From Euperipatoides rowelli (lineage: Eukaryota > Onychophora > Udeonychophora > Euonychophora > Peripatopsidae): DNA of 15,588 nucleotides. This document shows, in pieces, positions 8,090 through 15,588 of this stretch; the first letter of the stretch is position 1; each line of letters begins with the position of its first letter. Location of the stretch: the NCBI GenBank assembly GCA_003024985.2, contig PXIH01S0003530.1; one strand, 5' to 3'. The translations under genes and the position numbers were made by a program. Under the pieces are notes generated by a model that did no database searches, had not been told where the DNA came from, and saw only the letters and a program-made list of their open reading frames with translations.

Positions 8090-8480
8090 CAGTGAATATA
8101 TGCCTACTATCAGTGGATCAACAATCAAATTAACTAAAACTTTGTACATGAATCAACTTAAGTTTCAATTGTTGTCAGTATTCTCCTTATGCAATGATGA
8201 TTATTCTGTGCATTTTTATAGTGAACATTACAACATTGTGAAATACAATAAGTCATGCGGAATGGGGAGAAGAATAAATAAAAGTTACTTAGTGACAACA
8301 GTAGGGGACCAGAAGAGACAGGAGGAAAAAAAGCATACCCTTGTATACACATGTGGCATAATTGTCTGGGAGTTCGAGCTGGGACATTAATCAAGAAATT
8401 GGCTTCCGAAAACCAGGTAAGAGATTTATCTATAGTACCTTGTGAACATGACGATTTCTGCAACTTCTGTCAAACCAGAG
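8090..8480 (+). pseudogene. pol: Copia gag-pre-integrase region and integrase zinc-binding domain, decayed
   Basis: KTLYMNQLKFQLLSVFSLC (from about 8127) matches the gag-pre-integrase domain, where a Leu-Leu-Ser-Val stretch and a following Cys are typical. After a frame change near 8340, WHNCLG and LIKKLASENQVRDL (8353-8430) give the His part of the HHCC zinc-binding domain. FCNFCQTREMKQMTF (about 8456-8500) supplies the Cys-x2-Cys. One frame ends at a stop at 8388-8390, showing decay. The role in an intact element is binding of the cDNA ends by integrase. Confidence 0.78.
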
Positions 8481-9354
8481 AAATGAAACAAATGACATTT
8501 AATAAATCTACCAATCATACAAATATACCTTTTAACCCTTTAATATCCAATGTGTGTGGTCCAATCACTCCAGCAATTTAATGACTATAACAGAAGAGGC
8601 TACAAACTACACCTACTGTATGTGGGATTGTTAAAAAATAAGTGAGATACTAGTGATCATATTATAAATTACATCTTGAAGGGGAACAAGTTTGGTCATT
8701 TTCCATAAATAATTAGGTATGATAAAAAGGAGAGAGTTCATGGGTACTCAGTTAAGCCAGTTTTTTAAACTACATCATATATGACATCAAACAACGGTAG
8801 TACACACACCGCAACAAAACAGCCGAGCGGAAAGAAAGAATCTCACATTCATGAATATGAGGATGCTACAAGGATCAGGATTACCCAAAGGACTATGTGG
8901 AGAAACAGTCACCACAGCTTGTTATCTACACAAAAGACTGTCACATTCGGCTCAAGACCCAACTCCCTTCGAAATGTGACATGGGAAAATCCCATCAATG
9001 AGCCACATCAGAACATTTGATTGTTCTTCCTACGCCCATGTAAATAGAAGGCTGTGGAGTAAGCTCGATAATACAGTCCAAGAGGGATACCTGGTGGGAT
9101 ATGGTATGGAGAAAAAGTGCTTCTGCCTGTGGAATCACCATACTAATAAAATCATCAACACAATTAGTGTAAAGTTCAAAGAGTCCCAGATTTATCATCA
9201 AGGCAATCGAATAGAATTGTATTCTCCGGAATCTGAGGTAGCAGTAAGATTACAGGAAGAAAAGTTACTTGATGAAGGAGTAACCAATGACAACACAGTG
9301 TCTAGATCACAAATAAATAACTATGGGGTACCTGCCAAAAAATGGACTTATTAG
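8480..9354 (+). pseudogene. pol: Copia integrase catalytic core and C-terminal part, decayed
   Basis: Integrase inserts the cDNA into the genome using a DDE triad. The first Asp position reads Asn (NVCGPITPA, about 8549), the second is kept in an IIRYDK context (about 8714), and the Glu is kept in SRAERK (8830-8832) after VVHTPQQN. There is a TAA near 8632, frame changes around 8730, a TGA at about 8783-8785 and another near 8978. The C-terminal part is open at 8998-9354 (KLDNTVQEGYLVGYGMEKKC, then TNKIINTISVKFKE), as in Copia integrases. The frame then stops, and the polypurine tract follows about 40 bases later with no reverse transcriptase. Confidence 0.85.
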
Positions 9355-9395
9355 TTGACCATGAAAGAGATGTCAATTGTCTGTTATATATCTTC

Positions 9396-9411
9396 GGGGG
9401 GGGGGGGGGGG
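9396..9411 (+). promoter_or_regulatory. polypurine tract, pure G run (16 G)
   Basis: Sixteen G lie three bases upstream of the 3' LTR, the position of the polypurine tract that primes plus-strand DNA synthesis. Polypurine tracts are normally mixed A/G of about 10-15 bases; a pure G run is unusual and may have expanded by slippage. Confidence 0.75.
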
Positions 9412-9414
9412 TGA

Positions 9415-10012
9415 TGTTACAAGTCAGAGTTCAGTACACATAAGAGGACTATCAATATTATACTGTGGTACTCTGTAATATTCAACTTACATTAGTGTGT
9501 TTAAATATAATAATTTACCCTATTTATATTATTATGATATTTACAGTATGTTATGGGAATAATAATGTACTCCAATTTATAATAGAATGATGATTATATG
9601 TTATGGGAATAATTAAGGAGGTATAATTTATTAATTATTAATCATTAATCATGGAGTTGATCCATAAACACTAATTATAATGTCATCTTTAAATATTATC
9701 AAATACAGTATCGGCGTATATGTCAGTCGGGTCAGGAATTAGTCGTCTCACTGAGTTGTGTTGTAACTGCTGACCAAAGTGATACATGCTGGTCTAGCTT
9801 GAGTTGTTGTATTGGCCCTCTTGTAGTTGTATGGCTGATAAATTGTAAAATGAATTCATATTAAATTATTAATTCTACCTATTGCAGCTTGTTTGGTATA
9901 TTAATATTGTATGACCATTTTAGGATATTAATAGTAGCTGTTGAAACCTTTAAACAAATTATATACCCTAGGATTAAGTGGATCTAGATGGATTAGTTTA
10001 ACATCGTTATTA
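9415..10012 (+). repeat. 3' LTR of the Copia element
   Basis: Starts TGTTACAAGTCAGAG and ends GTTATTA, like the 5' LTR. It is about 23 bp longer through small insertions (for example near 9505-9530). The internal direct repeat TATGTTATGGGAATAAT is present again at about 9547-9563 and 9597-9613. Confidence 0.9.
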
Positions 10013-10017
10013 TAAAC

Positions 10018-10726
10018 AATAGTATTTGCAATATGAAATATTTGTAATTAAAATTATCTGGCAATAAATTACTTTCTGAACTTAGTATCTAAAACTATCA
10101 CAGGAGTCCTATTTTCAGATAGATAATTTTATTTTCTTACAAAATTAATTCAAGAATGGAGATGGCATTTAATATAACACAAATATCTGCAAGCTCTATC
10201 CAGGGAGAATGTACATGACAAAAGGAAGTTGCATCAGTTTTTACTTTATAATGTCCCAGATCATCTAGATGCTGAACACCCCTGCAAAAATGTTCTTAAG
10301 CATCATTATACAGTATATTATGCAATATCAATTTGACTGTATTTCCTTGGGTGAATTCCAAATGATAAATTGGTTGCCTATAGGCACTTCTATGCAGCAT
10401 AGGGTTACATTCTTATTGACAATCAACTATACATTTTCATAACTTTGTTCTTTAACTAATTTGTTGAAAATTGTATGCTGTTTAATTTTTGTATATTCAA
10501 TATTTACCCTAACTATAACCAGTTACAAGCTATTAATGCAATTCTTTCCTGAAATCGTTATTTGTTGATAAAATTGTAATATTGATTTTTCTATAAAGCC
10601 TTTATGTGCAATCAACATGAATGATGGCTACTTTTATTTTCAACAATTTTTGTAGCAAATTTAATGCTCTCTAATTTAGGTCTGTACAATTTTTATATTT
10701 TTTAGCTGTTTAATAGTCATAATAAA
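10018..10726. other. AT-rich spacer
   Basis: No gene is seen. A solitary GAACACCCCTGC at about 10270 resembles, reverse-complemented, a hAT-type end, but it has no partner. Confidence 0.5.
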
Positions 10727-10771
10727 GATAATGCCTTAAAGTGGGCCATTAGCCCACTTTAATGCATTATC
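10727..10771. repeat. hairpin 1: 20-bp stem, 5-base loop
   Basis: The left arm GATAATGCCTTAAAGTGGGC (10727-10746) and right arm (10752-10771) are reverse complements at 19 of 20 positions around the loop CATTA. The stem is far too long to be casual, and it touches the next hairpin at base 10771. Confidence 0.88.
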
Positions 10772-10809
10772 TCCCGGGGGAGGGGGGCTAAGCCTCTCTC
10801 CCCCGGGAG
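10771..10809. repeat. hairpin 2: perfect 12-bp GC-rich stem
   Basis: CTCCCGGGGGAG (10771-10782) and CTCCCCCGGGAG (10798-10809) are exact reverse complements around a 15-base loop that itself contains GGCTAAGCC. It is a GC island in AT-rich surroundings, directly adjoining hairpin 1. No T run follows, and a eukaryotic context argues against a bacterial-type terminator. Confidence 0.88.
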
Positions 10810-10990
10810 GTATGCCCGAAAGAATCACTGCCCTTTACTAATTCATATAATGAAAAAACAAAGAAAATGCCAATAAGCTCTATAACTGCCCCCAATTTTA
10901 AGTTTTTTTTTAATTAACACAGATACTAATTTTTAGCGTTTTAACATCGGTAAAAAAAAAAATCATTACTGGTAACAGAAATTGTCATTC

Positions 10991-11425
10991 ATTGGAAAAA
11001 GTGAAGAAATTATATTCTTGCACCCCAGTCTATATATTAATATATTTTCCATATTTATGTAAAAAGGACATGTTTGCCAAAATATATACCAAACATAGGC
11101 CATTTGTTTGATAAGGAAATGCTTAAGATCTATTTTTAAAAAATCTAATTTCAGAATTATTAAGCTATAGCCGCCATTCATTTTAAAAAGTGAAGAAATT
11201 ATATTTATGCCCTTGAGTCTATATAATAATATATTTCCACATTTAAGTAAAAAGGACATGTTTGCCAAAATATATACCAAATATAGGCCATTTGTTTGAA
11301 AAGGAAATGCTTAAGATCTATTTTTAAAAAATCTAATTTCAGAATTATTAAGTTATAGCCCTAAAAGTTCTTAACATTGGAAAAAGTAAAGAAATTCTAT
11401 TCAAGCACCCCAGTCCATATTTGTG
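10991..11425. repeat. tandem repeat, about 2.3 copies of a 189-196 bp unit
   Basis: GTGAAGAAAT or its variant occurs at 11001, 11190 and (as GTAAAGAAAT) 11386, giving spacings of 189 and 196. The second half of the unit, from AAAAGGACATGTTTGCC through CAGAATTATTAAG, is almost identical between copies 1 and 2, while the first half is more diverged. The third copy breaks off after CCCCAGTCCATATTT. A minus-strand frame (10966-11280) runs through two copies because 189 is a multiple of three; it shows no protein family and is best seen as a by-product of the repeat. Confidence 0.85.
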
Positions 11426-11429
11426 ATTG

Positions 11430-12677
11430 AATATTTAATTATATTTGCAATGTATATTTTAATTGGGTTTTATTTAAATAAAATTAACGATTTTTTAATT
11501 GGCCTTGACCGTTATGAAAATACATTTGTCTTTTTTGTCTATTCTATAATCCAGCTCTGCAAACTAGGAGTTAAAATTGACTTTGTTTTTTGCTTGTTGC
11601 TTTTATTTTTTAAACAAAAAAAAAAACAACTACAGTATATCAAGGTTTATATAATTTAAATTTAGGACTTTTTAAAAGGAAAATAAAAATACTTTGTTGG
11701 CCAAGAATTGAACACAAATAAAATATTTAAATTAAAGAATTAAAGCTATACAGTACATTTCAACTTATATATGAATCAAATAGGGAGATTTTCATGTAAG
11801 AACATACTATTAATCATTTGATTGCAAACATTATTTCAAACTTAAAATTGAAATCCAATTAATTTGTAAATCATACTCCATATTAATTATTACACAACGG
11901 GTCAAAAAAATATACAGTATATACACTGTATTATACAAAAATAAAACTAGTCATATACAGTAAAATAATTTACATTTTAATTACAGAGAGAGGAGATTTG
12001 TAAAACATTAATTTGGATGAAATAAAATACAGATGAATTCCAATCAGTCGACAATAATTTTTCTGTAATATTCTTAAGATCTAAATAAATAGACATAATT
12101 TCATAACTAATATACAAAAATTATGCATAAAATTAATATTGTATGAAAATAAAAAAATACAATAAACTTGAAATATTTGTCATTTCCCAAATAAAACATT
12201 GTTCTAAAATATCATGGTCTTTAAATTTAATAAAGTAAAAATAACTGATTAAAATAAAAATGAGTTTAGTTCTTAACAATCCTGATGCTTAAAGGTCACC
12301 TACTGAAGTAGTAAAATGACTAACTGTTGTTTTATAAATTGTACAATTAAAAATACTATTTGAGCCCAAGTTCAATAAAGTTAAAAAACTTTCATTCAGA
12401 TAAAAATATCTATCTGATAGACCGTTTATCCAGTGAAATATCAGGGTTAGGACTATGAAAATTTAAAAATACTAACAAAATAAAAAGCATATTATAAAAA
12501 CATATAGATTTAAAAAATACTAAATTTCAAATGCAATTATTATGTTTGAATCTTAATGAAAAAATTAGCCGAGGCTGGTAAGGCAAGAAAATAATAAAAG
12601 GTCAAAAATTGCAATTTGTCTTGATTAAAAACTCTGTATTTTAGCTATTATAAGCTTAAAAAACACAAGGGATAAGA
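11430..12677. other. AT-rich non-coding stretch
   Basis: No gene, transposon end or long repeat is evident. Minor features are a 78-codon AT-rich frame at 11423-11659 of random-looking hydrophobic composition and a small palindrome ATACAGTatatACACTGTAT at about 11921-11940. Confidence 0.55.
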
Positions 12678-12679
12678 TA

Positions 12680-12703
12680 CCGTAAAATGCCGAGCAAGGG
12701 CGC
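12680..12703 (+). repeat. left terminal inverted repeat of element A
   Basis: CCGTAAAATG followed by CCGAGCAAGGGCGC; the second half is the reverse complement of the internal iteron. TA precedes it. Confidence 0.8.
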
Positions 12704-12745
12704 ATGTGCTCTTATCATTCGTTTGGGGGGAAATGGGGGAGGGGG

Positions 12746-13343
12746 GCGCGCTCTTGTTCGGCTCCATGCTAAGAAACCTTAGATTTACCACAATGCATTG
12801 CAAAATGGACATGGCGCTCTTGCTTGGATACACTTTGAATTCTTTAAAAATATTTTTTTTCAAAACGGCGCCCTTGCTTGGACATGCTTCCCAAAACTTT
12901 AGGAAAATGGCTGGTACACACTAAAACATGATGTCACACATCAATTAAAGGTTCTGCCAAGTAAGAGCGCCATGTAAATTAAAACTTTTATTTTTTAATT
13001 TACAGGCCTCTTTCGTTCTGCTTATGAGGATTCAACGTTATTCATAGAAGCTACAATATATGAGATGATGTAAAACACATAAAAATGACGTCACAGCATA
13101 ATAATGTCAGCTGGTGACATGAAAATTTTTCCATGGCGCTCTTGTATGGATAGTGGATACCCTGTCCAGAACCTTAAATGAGGTAAAAGGAAGCAAAAAT
13201 CTAGGGGGGCGCTCTTGCTTGGATACCCCTTGGATTTCCTTCAGAGTGATAAAAAAGTCAAAATGCAGTGATGGCGCTCTTGTTCAGCGATGGCGCTATA
13301 TACCTATGTTTTGACAAGAAATAGGAGGGGCGCCCTTGCTTGG
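12746..13343. promoter_or_regulatory. internal iteron array of element A
   Basis: Copies of GGCGCTCTTGCTTGG or close variants start at about 12746 (GCGCGCTCTTGTTCGG), 12813, 12867 (GGCGCCCTTGCTTGGA), 13135 (GGCGCTCTTGTATGGA), 13208, 13273 (GGCGCTCTTGTTCAG) and 13329. A half copy GGCGCTATA lies at 13292. One copy is reversed at 12957-12971 (CCAAGTAAGAGCGCC). Spacings inside each cluster are about 55-75 bases. Several copies are followed by ATAC or ACA, extending the match. Confidence 0.8.
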
Positions 13344-13347
13344 TGGG

Positions 13348-13371
13348 GCGCTNTTGGTCGGCATTCTACGG
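13348..13371 (-). repeat. right terminal inverted repeat of element A
   Basis: GCGCTNTTGGTCGG followed by CATTCTACGG, then TA. It contains the assembly N at 13353. Another iteron (13329-13343) lies immediately inside, giving a doubled motif at this end. Confidence 0.78.
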
Positions 13372-13455
13372 TACTATACTTTCTACTAATAAAATATGTT
13401 AATTAGCAATATTAAAAATGTGTTAAAAATAGGCATTTTTTTCAGGAATGGATCA

Positions 13456-13737
13456 AAATGGGGCCTAATTAGTGATATTTTACCACATTTTTAACATCTG
13501 CACAAGTATTTCCGTCATTACATAAGGGCTGACGGAAATGGAGTCAAAATTATAGAAATCAATGAAAAAAAAATATTATTTCACCTCTAGATTATCATAG
13601 GGTTGGGCATAGTGGGTTTAATATGTAGGAGGAGTTAATGTTCAGGCTTACGGTAAGGTTAGAACTGTAAACAAAAAAAATAAGGCTGCTATCTATTTTG
13701 ATCACGTAACTAAAATGTCATTAATTGAGCCCCATTT
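13456..13737. repeat. inverted-repeat structure with central hairpin, possible small MITE
   Basis: AAATGGGGCCTAATTAGTGA and onward (13456-13482) pairs with 13711-13737 in inverted orientation at 23 of 27 positions. Inside lies a perfect 10-bp stem ATTTCCGTCA / TGACGGAAAT (13508-13517, 13530-13539). No matching target duplication is visible outside the arms, so it could be a foldback element or a decayed MITE. It does not share the CCGTA ends of element A, which stops about 85 bases earlier. Confidence 0.6.
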
Positions 13738-14049
13738 CTAGGCTCTCGTCATTTATACAGCACATAGTAAGTATAGAAAAAAAAAATATTCTGGACTCCC
13801 ATTTTTTTTTGTAAAATCCTTTATTATGAGGGTTTATTATTAAACAATAAATAATTACACTAGAGAGATTACAGTTATATAGACCAAAGCGCAAACGGAT
13901 GTAGATCTATATTACAAAAAATATACATTACATGGCCTAAATGATTAGCCTACATTCAAAGAAAACATTGAAGAATCATTAAAGTTAGAAAACAAAAATA
14001 ATAAAAGTAATAAAAAGGTATATGAAATTAATTAATTTAGTTAATGCTG

Positions 14050-15310
14050 GAATAGGTGAGTTAGAGTAGCGCTTTGTTCTGATGTAAGATAAATATAATT
14101 TAAGAGAGCTTCTGGTAGAAATTTTTGAGATTCTTGTTGGCGGGGCAAGATCTTTATAAGTTCTAAAAAAAGATAATGCAAAACTAACAGAAATATCATT
14201 TCTACGATCACTAAGGCTCTTTAAATTCAGTTTATCTAAAGAGTTAGGGTAGGCTAGTTAGTGTATAAATCACCCAAAATAAATTTAAGAACCCTTCTCT
14301 ACACACTCTCCAACAAATAAATATGTTTTTTTGTTATTGAGGAGTTACAAACTGGACAAGCATAACTAAAAGAAATATCATTTCTACGATCACTAAGGCT
14401 TTTTAAATTCAGTTTATCTAAAGAGTTAGAGTAGTTAGTGTATAAATCACCCAAAATAAATTTAAGAATCCTTCTCTGCACACTCTCCAACAAATAAACA
14501 TGTTTGTTTTTTTTTTATTGAGGAGTTCCAAACTGGACAAGCATATCGATGGGATGAAAGAAATGAATACTGAACGCAAAGTACTACTACTAATGTCAGC
14601 ACCCATTCTTTTAAGTTTGTACAATAAAAACAATAGTTTGAGTGCTTTATTTTATAGGAAATGTGGCAATCCCATTTAAAATTTTCTTGAAATACTACAC
14701 CCAAGATTGTAACTTGGCGAATTTTAAAAATTTTGCAATTATCAGCACAAATCTTTAAGTTAAGAGGAACTCTGGAAAAGTTATGAACCATAATGCAGAA
14801 TTTGAAAGGGTTAACTCATGATACAATCATGAGTATATCAAATAATTTAACTATATCAAATAATTTTTGAGTATCAGATTCAATGAGGTTACTATTACTA
14901 ATACAGTCAATAGACATATCTACAAATTTGAATTTGTTATCAACAGAAGCGGAGTTAGTGGCGATAGGAAAAATAAACCACTTATGAGAGCCCTGAGGGA
15001 CACCATTGCTACACTTAAAAGAAAAGTAATCACTAGAATTGGGGAGTTTAATAAATTGCATTCTTTCACTGATAAAAGACGAAATAAATATGCAATTCAT
15101 GGTGAAGGACTCATGGCCACAAAGCCCTTATAAGTAGGTTAAAAATCGACACTGTTAAAGGCCTTGTTGAAGTCCATGATAATAGTGGTCGCTCTCATGT
15201 CATTATTTTTCAAAGATTTTAGTATATAATGCAATGAATGAGATGAGTGGTCAATCTATTAGGGAGACCCCCAAACTGCATAACATCAATACAAGGCAAG
15301 ATCTTAGGTA
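14050..15310 (-). pseudogene. LINE ORF2 reverse transcriptase, decayed
   Basis: In an intact LINE this protein copies the element's RNA at the target site. Visible pieces from N to C: DVMQFGGLPN (about 15262-15291); DFNKAF, catalytic motif A (15141-15180); ISERMQFIKLPNS, then GVPQGS (14985-15005); KFVDMSI, where the family has a FxDD pair, so the second catalytic Asp is Met (14915-14926); ILGVVFQENFKWDCHISYKI (about 14650-14720); KRMGAD (about 14605); ACPVWNSSI (about 14520-14545); then a SVQRRILKFILG tail. The pieces are spread over different frames with stops, a small local repeat near 14835-14870 and a tandem duplication. Plus-strand frames over it (14867-15133) are shadows. Confidence 0.8.
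14179..14541. repeat. tandem duplication of about 181-182 bp inside the LINE
   Basis: AGAAATATCATTTCTACGATC occurs at 14189 and 14371. The sequence that follows, down to the GAGGAGTT-CAAACTGGACAAGCATA junctions, is repeated with few changes. The duplicated protein segment covers ACPVxNSS to SDRRNDIS. Junctions fall at a GCATA-type word present at both ends, suggesting slippage or unequal exchange at microhomology. Confidence 0.88.
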
Positions 15311-15326
15311 TGAGAAGGTAAACTAT

Positions 15327-15588
15327 TAGGGGTAGGCAATTTTGCAAAAAACAACTTGATTTAATTTCGATTCGATTTTTTTTTATTTTCGATTTTTTTA
15401 ACTCAATGGGTTAAGGTTAGGGCCCATATTTTTATTGCCGTGATATGATACTAATTTTGAAGATTAGTCAAAGAATGTAATATCCCTATAAAGGACAGGA
15501 TATGTACTTCCTAACTGCATCAATTTTAATATTACAGTCGTAATATTAATATATTAAAATTTATATTTGAATATGACTATAAATTAAC
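15327..15588 (+). mobile_element. hAT-like element end, running off the window
   Basis: TAGGGGTAGGCAA at 15327 followed by TTTCGATTCGATTTTTT (about 15365-15381) is typical wording of a hAT-type MITE end. No right end is in the window and no coding is visible. It abuts the broken 5' side of the LINE, which suggests insertion into it. Confidence 0.45.

Larger units (their letters stand above)
6023..10012 (+). mobile_element. Copia-type LTR retrotransposon, internally deleted and decayed
   Basis: A 3,990-bp insertion bounded by two near-matching LTRs and by TTAAC (6018-6022) and TAAAC (10013-10017), a 5-bp target duplication with one mismatch. In order: 5' LTR, primer-binding site, leader, gag, zinc knuckle, aspartic protease, integrase, polypurine G run, 3' LTR. 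Integrase lying directly after protease is the Copia (Pseudoviridae) order. Reverse transcriptase and RNase H, which should follow integrase, are absent: integrase runs almost directly into the polypurine tract. Gag and pol carry many stops and frame changes, so the copy is dead. The LTRs agree at roughly nine bases in ten by eye plus several indels, so it is not recent. Known short animal Copia groups such as GalEa are possible relatives; I cannot place it. Confidence 0.93.
12680..13371. mobile_element. element A: TA-flanked TIR element with about ten GGCGCTCTTGCTTGG iterons
   Basis: The left end CCGTAAAATG then CCGAGCAAGGGCGC (12680-12703) matches the reverse complement of the right end (13348-13371), CCGTAGAATG then CCGACCAANAGCGC, at 20 of 24 positions with one N. 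TA lies outside each end (12678-12679, 13372-13373). The inner half of the terminal repeat is copied through the 692-bp body, about ten times including the ends. Most internal copies face the same way as the right end; one is reversed. There is no transposase frame, so the element is non-autonomous (MITE-like). Frames at 12706-12924 and 12648-12863 only read through the repeats. The iterons resemble transposase-binding subterminal repeats of DNA transposons, but binding is inferred. Confidence 0.8.
13801..15326 (-). mobile_element. 3' half of a non-LTR retrotransposon (CR1/Jockey-like LINE)
   Basis: On the minus strand the sequence runs from reverse-transcriptase motifs (about 15300) to the end of ORF2 (about 14050), a 3' untranslated part, an AATAAA signal (complement of 13820-13825) and a nine-A tail (13802-13810). 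It has no LTR and ends in A, as LINEs do. The 5' part is missing: at 15326 it meets a hAT-like end, so either that element interrupts the LINE or the LINE is truncated there. A tandem duplication (14179-14541) and many frame breaks show that it is dead. The clade cannot be fixed by eye; the wording around QFGG, DFxKAF and ACPVW fits the Jockey/CR1/Rex1 group. Confidence 0.82.

Noticed and set aside
8158-8463. Minus-strand 101-codon frame
   Set aside because: Antisense shadow of the pre-integrase region; the plus strand carries clear Copia motifs.
8995-9201. Minus-strand 68-codon frame
   Set aside because: Antisense shadow of the integrase C-terminal part.
10265-10285. GAACACCCCTGC as the right end of the hAT-like element at 6669
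   Set aside because: It lies outside the Copia element while the left end lies inside it, so the two cannot bound one simple insertion; the match is also imperfect.
10771-10809. Bacterial-type intrinsic terminator
   Set aside because: GC stem without a downstream T run, in a eukaryotic region with no upstream gene.
11423-11659. Plus-strand 78-codon hydrophobic frame
   Set aside because: Composition follows the AT-rich background (Phe, Ile, Lys, Leu); no splice or protein evidence.
12648-12924. Overlapping frames on both strands in element A
   Set aside because: They read through GC-rich iterons and lack any protein family wording.
12746-13361. CRISPR-like array in element A
   Set aside because: Repeats are 15-18 bases, degenerate, irregularly spaced and bounded by terminal inverted repeats; the host is eukaryotic.
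14867-15133. Plus-strand 88-codon frame
   Set aside because: Antisense of the LINE reverse transcriptase, whose motifs are clear on the minus strand.

Overview
This is an AT-rich, gene-poor piece of a eukaryotic genome from a draft assembly (single N bases at 1144 and 13353). It is almost certainly from an invertebrate-like animal. The evidence is canonical GT-AG spliced exons, tRNA-derived SINE-like units, a Copia LTR retrotransposon with an unusual primer-binding site, a CR1/Jockey-like LINE and several short TIR elements. I cannot name the species. No bacterial operons, ribosome-binding sites, CRISPR arrays or intact long genes are present; every long reading frame is either a decayed transposon gene or a shadow.

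Layout. 1-2490 holds the only likely host gene: two minus-strand exons (2437-2486, then 1572-1684) that join in phase and encode part of a very acidic, unrecognised protein; a tRNA-Lys-like pseudo-sequence lies at about 1063-1129. 2752-3873 is a TA-flanked terminal-inverted-repeat element (element B) with a repeated internal motif and a tRNA-like unit inside it. 4266-5521 may be a third, weaker element of the same kind (element C). 6023-10012 is a complete insertion of a Copia-type element: two LTRs, primer-binding site, decayed gag, protease and integrase, polypurine tract and a 5-bp target duplication with one mismatch, but no reverse transcriptase or RNase H. A hAT-like end sits in its leader. 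10727-10809 is a pair of abutting hairpins and 10991-11425 is a 2.3-copy, about 190-bp tandem repeat. 12680-13371 is element A, a second TA-flanked TIR element carrying about ten copies of a GGCGCTCTTGCTTGG-type motif. 13456-13737 is an inverted-repeat structure with a central hairpin. 13801-15326 is a minus-strand LINE 3' half with a tandem duplication, and at 15327 another hAT-like end begins and runs out of the window.

The most interesting signal is that elements A and B share the same outermost bases (TA target plus CCGTAAAATG) but then switch to unrelated inner sequences. In each element that private inner sequence is copied several times through the interior. This looks like a modular end design: one common cleavage terminus plus an element-specific iterated motif. 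The copies resemble transposase-binding iterons, but their function is inference.

Nothing here works together as a pathway. The story is of nested and adjacent mobile elements in and beside the introns or flank of one host gene.
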